Assembly (NCBI GenBank): GCA_002345925.1
Contig: DDWM01000028.1
Location: 1 to 27,052, forward strand
DNA from: Actinobacteria bacterium UBA2286
GTDB lineage: Bacteria > Actinomycetota > Coriobacteriia > Anaerosomatales > Anaerosomataceae
Reading direction: 5' to 3'
Length of the DNA: 27,052 bases
Part shown: positions 1-8,800 of the stretch, one piece after another
Numbering within the stretch: position 1 is the first letter of the stretch
How the letters are laid out: the number at the start of each line of letters is the position of its first letter
Notes under the pieces: generated by a model
Seen by the model: the letters and a program-made list of their open reading frames with translations, nothing else
The model's database searches: none
Told to the model about the DNA's origin: nothing
Translations under genes and position numbers: made by a program

Positions 1-68
1 TGATCGAAGCCGGGTACCGCTCGGCAGTGGTATTCAGGGCGCATCGCGCCGAGGAGGTGCCTCTGTGA
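1..68 (+). CDS. C-terminal end of an upstream gene (partial)
   Basis: Only the last 21 codons are inside the window. The frame beginning at base 3 reads IEAGYRSAVVFRAHRAEEVP-L and stops at the TGA at 66-68. That stop overlaps the GTG start of the next gene (GTGA at 65-68), the arrangement seen for several gene pairs in this window, which suggests a co-transcribed, translationally coupled upstream gene. In Bacillus the gene before the Nif3-like yqfO is the tRNA m1A22 methyltransferase trmK, so that is a reasonable guess from neighbourhood. Nothing in the 21 visible residues proves it. Confidence 0.5.
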   Translation, partial: IEAGYRSAVVFRAHRAEEVPL

Positions 69-865
69 GCCAGACCAAGACCGTCGGCGACGTTGTCGCT
101 GCACTCACCGACGAGTTTCCGCTTGAATGGGCCGAGGAGTGGGATGCCGTCGGTCTTCGCGTCGGCGACCCGGCGTGGCCCGCAACCAAGGCTCTCATCT
201 GTCTGGATGCCGATATCGCCGCCGTGAAACGAGCGATCGACGCAGGCTGCGACATGCTCGTGACGCATCACCCGCCATTCCTGGAGCCGCTTGATGACCT
301 CACGCCAGCAGCCGCAACGAGCGCGCTGGCACTTGCTGCCGCGCGCGCCGGCCTCGCAATCGTGAGCATGCACACCAATCTCGATCGTTCGCCGACCGGC
401 GCGACCGCGCTGCCTGAGACGCTCGGCCTGGAGATCATCAAGCCGCTTGAAGCGCCTATTCCCGGGCTGCCAAAAGACGTGCGCATGGGTCGCCTGTGCA
501 AGACGGAATCGATGACTCTTGCAGCTCTTGCCACCGCCGCAGGTGCGGCTCTCGGATGTAATCCACGCGTGTGGGGCGACCCTGCGGCCACGGTCGCTGT
601 AGTGGCAGTTGGCAACGGCTCGGTACGCTCGCTCATACCCGCCGCGCTCGATGCTGGAGCCGACGTGCTGCTAGGAGGCGAGGTGCGGTATCATGACGCC
701 CTGGACGCCGTCTCATCCGGCCTTGCGATCATCGAAGCTGGACACGATGCAACCGAGTGGCCGATGGTCGGCTTGCTCGCAGAAGTCGTGCGGGGCGTCC
801 TCGGCAAAAACGGAGTCATTGAAGAACCGGCCCATGTGGGCTGGTGGACTGCGAAAGGGGAATAG
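65..865 (+). CDS. Nif3-like dinuclear metal centre protein (YbgI/YqfO family)
   Basis: A 266-residue protein of the NIF3/DUF34 family, cytosolic and widespread, whose exact biochemical role is unsettled; family members form toroidal hexamers with two metal ions per subunit. The expected ligands are all visible: the His pair in THHPPF (H68, H69), D107 in HTNLD, and H227 and E231 in GHDATEW. The length matches the short YbgI form, so the PII-like insert of the longer YqfO proteins is absent. The GTG start at 65 has GAGGAGG at 51-57 and overlaps the upstream stop. A zinc-ribbon gene follows one base after the stop, a pairing common in Actinomycetota. Family assignment is firm; function is not. 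Confidence 0.93.
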   Translation: MSQTKTVGDVVAALTDEFPLEWAEEWDAVGLRVGDPAWPATKALICLDADIAAVKRAIDAGCDMLVTHHPPFLEPLDDLTPAAATSALALAAARAGLAIVSMHTNLDRSPTGATALPETLGLEIIKPLEAPIPGLPKDVRMGRLCKTESMTLAALATAAGAALGCNPRVWGDPAATVAVVAVGNGSVRSLIPAALDAGADVLLGGEVRYHDALDAVSSGLAIIEAGHDATEWPMVGLLAEVVRGVLGKNGVIEEPAHVGWWTAKGE

Positions 866-866
866 C

Positions 867-1592
867 GTGGACCAGGCGGCAGCGCTCGTAGCACTGTCGG
901 AGAAGGATCTGGAAATCACCCGGGCCACGAAGAAGTTGAGCGAACTGCCCGAGAAGACCGCGATCCTGGATCTCCGTCACAAACTGCGCGAAATCGAAGC
1001 ACTCTCGGCCAAGGCGGGCGTCTACGTGAGCCAGCTGCAGGCCGCACTCAAGCGTACCGAAGATGAAACCGCGACTATCACCGAGAAGATCGTGGCCGAG
1101 CAGGCCAAGGTCAACTCCGGAGCCATTACGAACCACAAGGAGCTTCAGAGCCTCTCGCGTGAGATCGACTCTCTGGCGCGCCAGAAGGACAAGAAGGAGA
1201 ACGAACTCCTCGCGGCGATGGAGAAGCTCGAAGCCGGCAAGGCTCAGGCCGAGAAGGTCGCTGCGACCGTAGAGAAGGGCAAGCTGAAAGAGGCTCAGCT
1301 CATCGGCCAGTTCCAGAAGGTCGGCGGAGAGCTTCAGACTTCCATCGATCGCGCCATCAAAGAGCGCGCGGCGCTCGCGGGAGTTCTTGAAGCCCCGCTT
1401 CTCGCGCGCTACGAAGCAGTGCGCGCGGCCAAGCACGGCATGGGAGTGGGCGTCTTGCGCGGCGATATGTGCAGCGCCTGCCGGATCGACCTGCCGTTTG
1501 AGCGCATCCAGGCCCTTGTGGCCGGTGGTGCGATCGGTGAGTGCCCCGTGTGCCACCGACTGCTCGTTGTGCCAGAGAGCGCCCGCTCGTGA
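867..1592 (+). CDS. Coiled-coil C4 zinc-ribbon protein (COG1579 / CT398-like)
   Basis: A 241-residue protein. Roughly residues 5-180 are long charged heptad-like helices rich in Lys, Glu, Ala and Leu, typical of an antiparallel coiled coil. The C-terminus carries a zinc ribbon with two CxxC knuckles, MCSACR and ECPVCH. This is the architecture of the COG1579 family. The GTG start at 867 is chosen because it has AAAGGGG at 854-860, follows the nif3 stop by one base, and begins where family-like sequence begins; the frame is open further upstream only because it runs through nif3. The last bases overlap the next start (GTGA at 1589-1592). Molecular function in bacteria is not established; a scaffold or nucleic-acid-associated role is only a guess. 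Confidence 0.88.
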   Translation: MDQAAALVALSEKDLEITRATKKLSELPEKTAILDLRHKLREIEALSAKAGVYVSQLQAALKRTEDETATITEKIVAEQAKVNSGAITNHKELQSLSREIDSLARQKDKKENELLAAMEKLEAGKAQAEKVAATVEKGKLKEAQLIGQFQKVGGELQTSIDRAIKERAALAGVLEAPLLARYEAVRAAKHGMGVGVLRGDMCSACRIDLPFERIQALVAGGAIGECPVCHRLLVVPESARS

Positions 1593-2050
1593 CGGTGCGC
1601 GGAACGCTTTACACAGACGGTGGGTCACGTGGAAACCCAGGGCCCGGCGGCATCGGCATCGTGCTCCTGCGTGAGAACGGTGATGTCTGCTGCTCTGGCG
1701 GGCGTTTCCTCGGCGCGTGTACCAACAATGTAGCCGAATACGAGGCGCTCATCTGGGGCCTTCAGACTGCAGTTGCGTGCGGCGTGACAGACCTACTCGT
1801 GCGCGCTGACAGCGAGCTTGTCGTAAAGCAGATGCGCGGCGAGTACCGCGTGAAGCACCCCGGACTCCAGCCGCTGCATGCTCGCGCGAAGGAGGCCGCA
1901 CGCGGCCTTGCGTCCGTACGATACGAACACGTGCGCCGAGAGCAGAACAAGATTGCCGATGAGTTGGCGAACGCCGCCATGGACGCAAAGTGCGATGTTG
2001 GCGACGTGCCGGCCGACGCATCGTGTGACGATCAGGAAACCCTCTTCTAG
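1589..2050 (+). CDS. Ribonuclease HI family protein
   Basis: A 153-residue single-domain RNase H-fold protein that would cleave the RNA strand of RNA-DNA hybrids in the cytosol. The four acidic active-site residues are present: D10 in YTDGGSRGNPGPGG, E50 in NVAEYEAL, D74 in RADSELV and D124 in NKIADELAN. The TNNVAEYEA signature places it in the RnhA-like branch seen in actinobacterial and archaeal proteins rather than the E. coli branch. It starts at GTG 1589, overlapping the zinc-ribbon stop. The terminal 25 or so residues are an acidic Cys-containing tail outside the fold. Actinobacterial homologues are often fused to a CobC-like phosphatase; this one is not. Confidence 0.92.
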   Translation: MTVRGTLYTDGGSRGNPGPGGIGIVLLRENGDVCCSGGRFLGACTNNVAEYEALIWGLQTAVACGVTDLLVRADSELVVKQMRGEYRVKHPGLQPLHARAKEAARGLASVRYEHVRREQNKIADELANAAMDAKCDVGDVPADASCDDQETLF

Positions 2051-2061
2051 AGGAGGCTTCG

Positions 2062-2427
2062 ATGTACGAACTCAGCGTGAAGGATCACTTCGATGCCGCG
2101 CACTCTCTGCGAGGCTATCCGGGCGAATGTGCCAAATTGCACGGCCACACATGGGATGTGGAAGTCACCGTCGAGGGCGAGACGCTTGACGGCATCGACA
2201 TCCTCTACGATTTCAAGCTATTGAAGGCGGACCTTGCGGCAGTTCTTGAGCCGCTCGACCATGCATTCTTGAACGACATCCCGCCTTTCGACGTGCTCAG
2301 TCCAACCGCCGAGAACATGGCGCGCGTGGTCTACGACGCACTTGAGGCACGCGTGGACAAGGTCGTGCGCGTGAAAGAGGTCACCGTCTGGGAATCGCCG
2401 ATCGCGAGGATCACGTACCGGCGGTAG
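2062..2427 (+). CDS. queD: 6-carboxy-5,6,7,8-tetrahydropterin synthase (QueD/PTPS family)
   Basis: A 121-residue member of the 6-pyruvoyltetrahydropterin synthase family. QueD converts dihydroneopterin triphosphate to 6-carboxytetrahydropterin, the second step of the queuosine/7-deazaguanine pathway. The zinc ligands H14, H27 and H29 (FDAAH and LHGHTW), the catalytic C23 and the downstream LDHAFLN and E111 positions are all visible, so the enzyme looks complete. The start has a strong AGGAGG at 2051-2056. It is the last gene of the opening operon. No other queuosine gene is in the window, so assignment to QueD rather than another PTPS subtype rests on the short length and the Cys before HGH. 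Confidence 0.9.
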   Translation: MYELSVKDHFDAAHSLRGYPGECAKLHGHTWDVEVTVEGETLDGIDILYDFKLLKADLAAVLEPLDHAFLNDIPPFDVLSPTAENMARVVYDALEARVDKVVRVKEVTVWESPIARITYRR

Positions 2428-2613
2428 GGTGTGCCGGCTCGACTCTGAAGCTCACCCTCGAGTTGAGACTTATGGCCCGCGAATATTCGTTCAGGAAATA
2501 TCAGGCTTCTTCGGACTTCTCACATAGCATATCCGCGCCCTTGTATACCTGTCATCCTCGGTCGGAGTTTGTCAACGTTGCGCCACCGGGGGGTGGCCGA
2601 GAGGGGACGGGAA

Positions 2614-2872
2614 ATGGCTCACCGGGGGGGGGCGCTTCCGGCGCATAGTCGCCACAGCATTGTCGTTAACGTTGCTCTCAAGCGTCGTGCACATCGCGCC
2701 AGCGGTTGCCGCGCCACCACCTCCTACACCAATCAAGCGAGAACTCAGCGACAAGCGGACGGCCTTTTCCCGCACGTGGGACAACGGTGACGGCACCCGT
2801 ACCTACGAGAGCTTTCTCGAGCCCATCAACTATCAAGGGCGCCCATCGACGCTACGCTCGAGGAGACCGTGA
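2614..2872 (+). pseudogene. Signal peptide and N-terminal segment of the RHS protein, out of frame with it
   Basis: ATG 2614 is preceded by GAGGGG at 2601-2606 and reads MAHRGG before entering a run of nine G (2624-2632). The continuation that makes biological sense is one frame over: RRIVATALSLTLLSS, then a hydrophobic stretch ending in PAVAA and PPPPTP. This is a textbook signal peptide and is followed by KRTAFSRTWDNGDGTRTYES and EPINYQ, the usual start of secreted YD-repeat proteins. With eight G the ATG would read straight into it. This frame then ends at TGA 2870-2872, while the homologous continuation (APIDATLEET, then QNKANGFKLYLP) lies in the frame of the main ORF. A second frame change is therefore needed near 2830-2840; one extra G in the GGG at 2837-2839 would do it. 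Mutation, phase variation and assembly error are all possible. Confidence 0.6.
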
Positions 2873-5800
2873 CGGCATCCGGTCGCGGCCGCCAGAACAA
2901 AGCGAACGGCTTCAAGCTCTACTTGCCTGATGCGCTGGGCGATGCCGAAGTATCGATCGGCCGCGAGGAAGCAAGCGTGCGGCTGCGCCCGAAGGGCCGC
3001 CTCGGCGAGACTGAGGTCTATCCCGCTTACGAGGCGACCGGCGCCGCAGTGCCAAAGGACACGAAAGCACGACGGTACGGGCGGGTCTTTGGTGGCGCCG
3101 ATCTCCTCTACGAGTCGACCCCCCGCGGGCTGAAAGAGACGATCGTGCTGTCTGCGCCCTCTAAGAAGAACACGTTCAGCTTTGACCTGGCGTGTCCCGG
3201 GCTGGCTCCTTCGCTTGATGCGAGCGGATCGGTACTCTTTACCCGCAACTCGACCGGCGAAGTGCTGTTCCGGATGGTGCCGCCGTTCATGACCGACTCG
3301 TCAGTAAACGGCGCAGGGGATTCCGCGTACTCCGATGCCGTCCACTATGAGCTCGAGCAGAAGGGCCCGAACTGGCGGCTCGACGTGGTCGCCGATGACG
3401 CCTGGCTCACCGATTCCGCACGCGTCTATCCGGTCATGATCGACCCGACGACGTACTGGGAGGTCTCGGCTTACAACTTCGATGCTTTCGTGACAAGCTC
3501 GTATCCGAGCACCAAGTGCGGCTACTCCACCGAGCTCAAGGTCGGTCGCTACAAGGACTCGAGCACGGACACGATGCGCAACAGAACGTATGTGAAGCCG
3601 GCGCTCCACGACTCCTTCATCGACAGCGATTCCACTGTTCTCTCTGCGAAGCTCAGGCTCTTCTGCTGGACACGCGCCGTCTCAGGAGCGGCGACTCTCA
3701 ACTGCGCGCGGGTCGGCGCAGATTGGAACGAGGCCGACATCACGTGGAACAATCAGCCTGCGACCGATGGCTACGTCTCGAGCGAGTCCGTCGCCTCCGG
3801 CAGCTGGTCGGAGTGGGATGTCACCTGGGCCGTGCGGCAGTTCTTCTTGGGCGAGCACGAGAACTTCGGCTTCCAGCTGTACTCACCTTCCGAGGACTCT
3901 TACAACAACTACTGGTCGAAGTTCCGCTCGTATCAGTACGCTGGTGAGACGAGTGCCCCGGTCATAAAGATCGTCTACACAAGCGCGCCCGAGGTAAAAA
4001 TCGTCGCACCTGCAATTGACACGCCCGTCTCCGCTGTGCGCGACCAGACCATTCGCGCGCACTGGATCTACTCCGATGTGCTCGGCAAGAAACAGACCGA
4101 GGCGCAGGTGCAGGTGTCCAAGTCAGCGTCCGGCGCCGAAGACCAGATCGTGTTCGATTCTGGGGAAACTGAGACCACCTCGACAGTCATGGACATCGTC
4201 CCCGAAGGTGGCACCTGGCCCATGCAGACACGCTACTACATCCGCATGCGGGTATGGGGCGAAGCGAAAGGGCTACCTGGCGCATCACGATGGACAGCAT
4301 GGCAACCCTTCGAGCGCAAGGCACTCACGAGCGGCAGCGACATGGCAGGGCTCGTGCCCGCGCACGCCACCGATCCAGTAGGAGCTGGACTCTCGGTCGA
4401 TTTGGCGACGGGCCACCTCGTCGGGTCGAGGTCGGACTTCGCCGGACCGGGACTCGGTCTGCCCATCACCTATGGCGCAACGTACGATTCATCGCGCACA
4501 GTTGATGAGGGACTTGGCGCAGGTTGGAAGATGGGCGCGTCGTCGCTCACGTACGTCGACCAGAAGGCGCCGAACCCCGGGTTCGAACAGACACCGCTCG
4601 CGGGCAACGACCCCGCTGCGTGGTTCATCAACGACCCCGCACACACGGCGGCGTCGACGTCGACGAAGCGGAACGGCAACTACGCGCTGTGGATGCTCTA
4701 CTCGGGAACCGTCTACGGCAACGTCCACGTGAGTAGCTCGTCCGGAGCCGCAGCGGCGACACCCGTGTCACCTGGCGAGCGGATCAGCGCTTCGGCGTGG
4801 GTGAAGACCTCGGACTTCGAGGTCGACGATCCCCAGAAGGAGCACGGGGCGCTTCTGAAATTCCACTTCTTCGATGGCGCCGGCGTTGAGATGGAACATG
4901 CGACCTACTCCAAAGTCTCTGAGGGCTACAGTTGCGCAAACTCGGGCAACTGGAAGCAGATCACGCTCGAGGCCCAGGTTCCTAAGGGTGCCTCTGGCGT
5001 GCAGCTCAACCTCGAGCTCAGGAACGCAAAGGGCTCAGTCTACTTTGACGACGTCGAGTTCCGCGACAAGACGATAGCCTTCACCGACGGCGACGGAACG
5101 TCTCGTACCCTCGCGCCTGCCGAGGGCGGCACTTACCGGCGAGACCCGCTCGAGCCGTCCGTGGCGTTTAGCCGCACGAACGTGGCGCGGAGCGCTAACG
5201 GCACCGCGAGTACTGGCGGGGAGCGCACGAAGGCGACCGACGGCATCGTGAACGGCACCGTTGCTTTGAACAACTACGACCCGGTCGACTGGAAGTCTGA
5301 CGGCAGTGCGCACCTCACCTACGAGCTCTCCCATGCCCAGGTGCTCTCGCAAGCCGACCTCTACCTGTATGACCCGCCGCTTAGGGACGGCGCCTCAAAG
5401 CAGCCGGTCTACACGTACCGCATCGAGACAAGCGAGGACGGCAAGACGTTCACCGAGGTCGTCCCGGTCTCCTCCGGTCGCGGCTGGATGAAACACTCCT
5501 TCGCTCCGGTACGAGCCCGCTATGTGCGCGTGGTCGCACTCGGTAACACGTACGACATCGGGTTCCGTCTGTGTGAGATCGAGCTCCCGCAGCTCAGGCT
5601 CGGGGATGCTGCCGTCTGCTTCGGCGCCGACGGCAAGCTCCAGGCGGCAGGCGACCTCTCGGGCAACCGTGTGAACTACACCTACGATGCTGCCGGGCGG
5701 CTGACGGGTGTGGCTGACGCCACACGCGCAGGTTCGGCCGAGGCGACCCGCGGACTCGACCTCCAGTGGAGCGGGAACCGCCTCGATTCACTCGACTGGC

Positions 5801-8800
5801 GAGGCGTCTCGAGCGACGGCGTGCCCGGGCACGAACAGGGCATTGTGCGCTTTGAGAGCACGGGAAGCCAGTACCGCATCCTTCGTACGATCGAAGGCAG
5901 CGAGACCGCAGTGCTGACGTACCGGTACGACGGGGATGGACACATCGTGGGTGCTCACGACGCTGAGGGCGTCGGCTTCACGCTTGCGTATGAGGGTGGT
6001 CGCGTCAAGACAGTCACTCGTTCCGGCGACCCCACGCCGACCGTCACGACGTACACCTACGCGACCATCAACAACTATGAGACGATCCAGACGACTCATC
6101 AGGTGACAATTGCGAGTGCGGCAGACGGACTCGCTGCCCCGACGCGTGTGATCGACCTCTCCGCTAGCCTCGGCTACCAGGCCACGAAGGTGACTGTCAT
6201 CGACCCTGTCGGCGCTGATCCGACCACGTCAATCGCGTACGACGAATACGGACACCCGCGGGAGTCGACCGATGCGCTCGGGCGCATCACGCGCACCGAG
6301 CGCGACGGGCACGGCAACGTGCTCGTGAGCGCGGCGTGCGACTCGACGGGCAAGGTGCTCCAGCAGTCGAGCGCAGAGTACAACGGCGATCACATCTCGA
6401 AGACCGTCGACAGCAAGGACAACGAATCCTCGCTCCACTACGACGACGCGTGGCGGGTCCTGGGATCCGTCCAGGCCGTGTCCGACGACATCGGCGACGG
6501 CGGCACCGAGACGCGCTTGACCTACGACGAGTGGGGCAACCGTTCGACGGGCTCGGTCGGCGGCTCGTCGGCCTACAACCTCCTGCGGAATGGCACGTTC
6601 GAGGCGACCCCTACGGTCGCCGGCAACGGCTGGGATGGAACGAAAGGGGGGCTACCCGAATGGGCTTCGGCTTCGACCAACCAGGGCTACCTGGGTCGCC
6701 ACGACGTACTGCTCAGCAGCACCTCGGGTGCTGAGTACCTCACCTCAGATGAGATCGCGGTCGATCCGGCCAAGAAGTACACCCTGTCGGCGTGGGTTGA
6801 GGGGTCCGGTCAGGTGATTGTCAACGAGTACGATGGCGTCAATTCCGCACCGACCCACTCGCGGGGGGTTCTTCAGTCGGTTTCCCCCGTTGGGCTAGTT
6901 CTGCGTCGACTGCCCATGACGAACTTGCGTCGAGTGAGCGTGACCTATATACCATCGGCGGGTACGAAGCACATTCGGATCCGGCCGTACGCCGTGGGCA
7001 ATCCCGGCTTGGAGATCGACAACATCCGCTTCGAACTCGCGAACAGTGCGAGCCCCGATTGTTTCGTTGAGAATGAGTCCTTCGAAAGGGTCACGAACGG
7101 TGTGCCGGATGATTGGACGCCGAGTTCATCGAAGGCAGTGCACAAGGCGTCGAGCGACGAGCGTGTCTCAGGAGCGTATTCCGCATACATCGGGCACACG
7201 ACCACGAGCACGCTCGGCTATTTCTACGGCCCGAAGTTGAACCCCGGCGCTCGCGAGGGCTATATGGTCTCGGTCTCGATGATGACGAAGGACTCCAAGG
7301 GCGGCGCCAAGGCGATAGTGCGCTTCTTCGGCCCAACCGGGACACCGCTTCCTAGCGAGGACGTAACGATCACCGGCGACTCGCTCGTGAAGGGTACTAC
7401 TGAGTGGTGTCGCTATATGAAAGACGTCGGTCTGCCTCGTGGGGCAGCAAGTCTGGCCGTGAACCTCTACCACGAGGCCGGCGGCGGCAGCGCCTATTGG
7501 GACGCCGTCACGGTCGCTCCCGTTGTGGGTATCTCAACGACCGAGTACGACGCCGCCACGCACTCAGTCGCGGTTAAATCTACAAGCGTCACCGGCGTCT
7601 CCTTTGGGAGCGCGTCCGACTCTCGTGGCCGTGTCATTGACACGAGCATCACTCCGCTGAACGGTTCGTCGGAAGCGCTGTCGGCCATGGCTTATGACGA
7701 TCTCGACCGTCTGACCGGCGTCGAGACCGCGCCCGGAGCCGGCCTGGGTATCACCGCGGGCTTCACCTACACCGCCGCCGGCAGACTCGAGACCGTCACT
7801 GGTCCGAGGAGCGCCGTGACGACGATGACCTACGACGCGGCAGGGCGCCTGACGGACGTCGTCTCTCCGCTCCAGATCCGTTCCCTGCTTCGCTATGACG
7901 CGCTCGGCCGCCTGCTCGAAACGTTCTGGCCGCGCCAGTCCTCCGAACCGACGACGGTTGCGAGCCGCGTGACCTACGATTCGCTCGGACGCACCGGTTC
8001 CACCGACGTCTTCGCCGAGGACGGCAGCCTATACGCGCGCACGACGCCTACGTACGACCTCGCCTCGCGCGTCACGACGACCGTTGTCTCCGGGCAGGTC
8101 ACCGGAACGGTCGGCGTGACCTACGACGATCTCGACAGAGCCAAGAAGTGCATCACCCAAGGACCAGTCGGCACTGTCACGACCGATGTGACCTTCGAAC
8201 CGGATTCGAACCTCCCAGTCACGGTCAAGACAACTGCACTCGAAGGCAGCCGAACCGTGAACATCACCTGGGCCAAGACCGGCGAATTCCGTGGAATATC
8301 CTCCGGCGGACAAGCGTGGAGTGTGGCCTTTGGTACCTCAGGTGGGCTCACCAGCGTGGTCGGCGCGGGTCTCGCGATGCAGACCCGCTCGTATGACATC
8401 TTCGGAAGACTCGAAGCGGTCCGCCTTGGGACTTGCAGCGACACAACGCCCTTCAGCAGTACCGGAGAGTCCACGCTGACATACGACGCACGCGACCGGA
8501 TCGACAGCATCAAGCTCTGGAAAGGACTGCAATCTCAAACCGATGGATTCGGTTACGACAGGGCCGATCGCCTGACCGCCTGGAATCGGTCTGGGGCAAG
8601 TGAAGCATCTGCGACATACGCGTACGACTCATCCGGCAACCTCACGACCGCGACCGTCGACGCCGCCACGACGTCGTTCTCATACGACATCGGCGACCGA
8701 CTGACTGGCTCAGCCGCAGGTTCCACAGTCACCACCTACACGAACGACCTCCTCGGTCGCCGCACGTCCGCGATCAACGCGACCGGAACCACGACCTTCG

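Noticed and set aside
2428..2613. A terminator after queD or a promoter for the RHS gene
   Set aside because: AGGGTG/CACCCT and a partial CTCGACTC/GAGTTGAG pairing exist, but with no T-tract, and no convincing -35/-10 pair was found in the 186 bases.
2463..2648. A 61-codon ORF before the RHS gene
   Set aside because: No ribosome-binding site, Gly-rich end created by the G runs, and it overlaps the better-supported RHS start and signal peptide.
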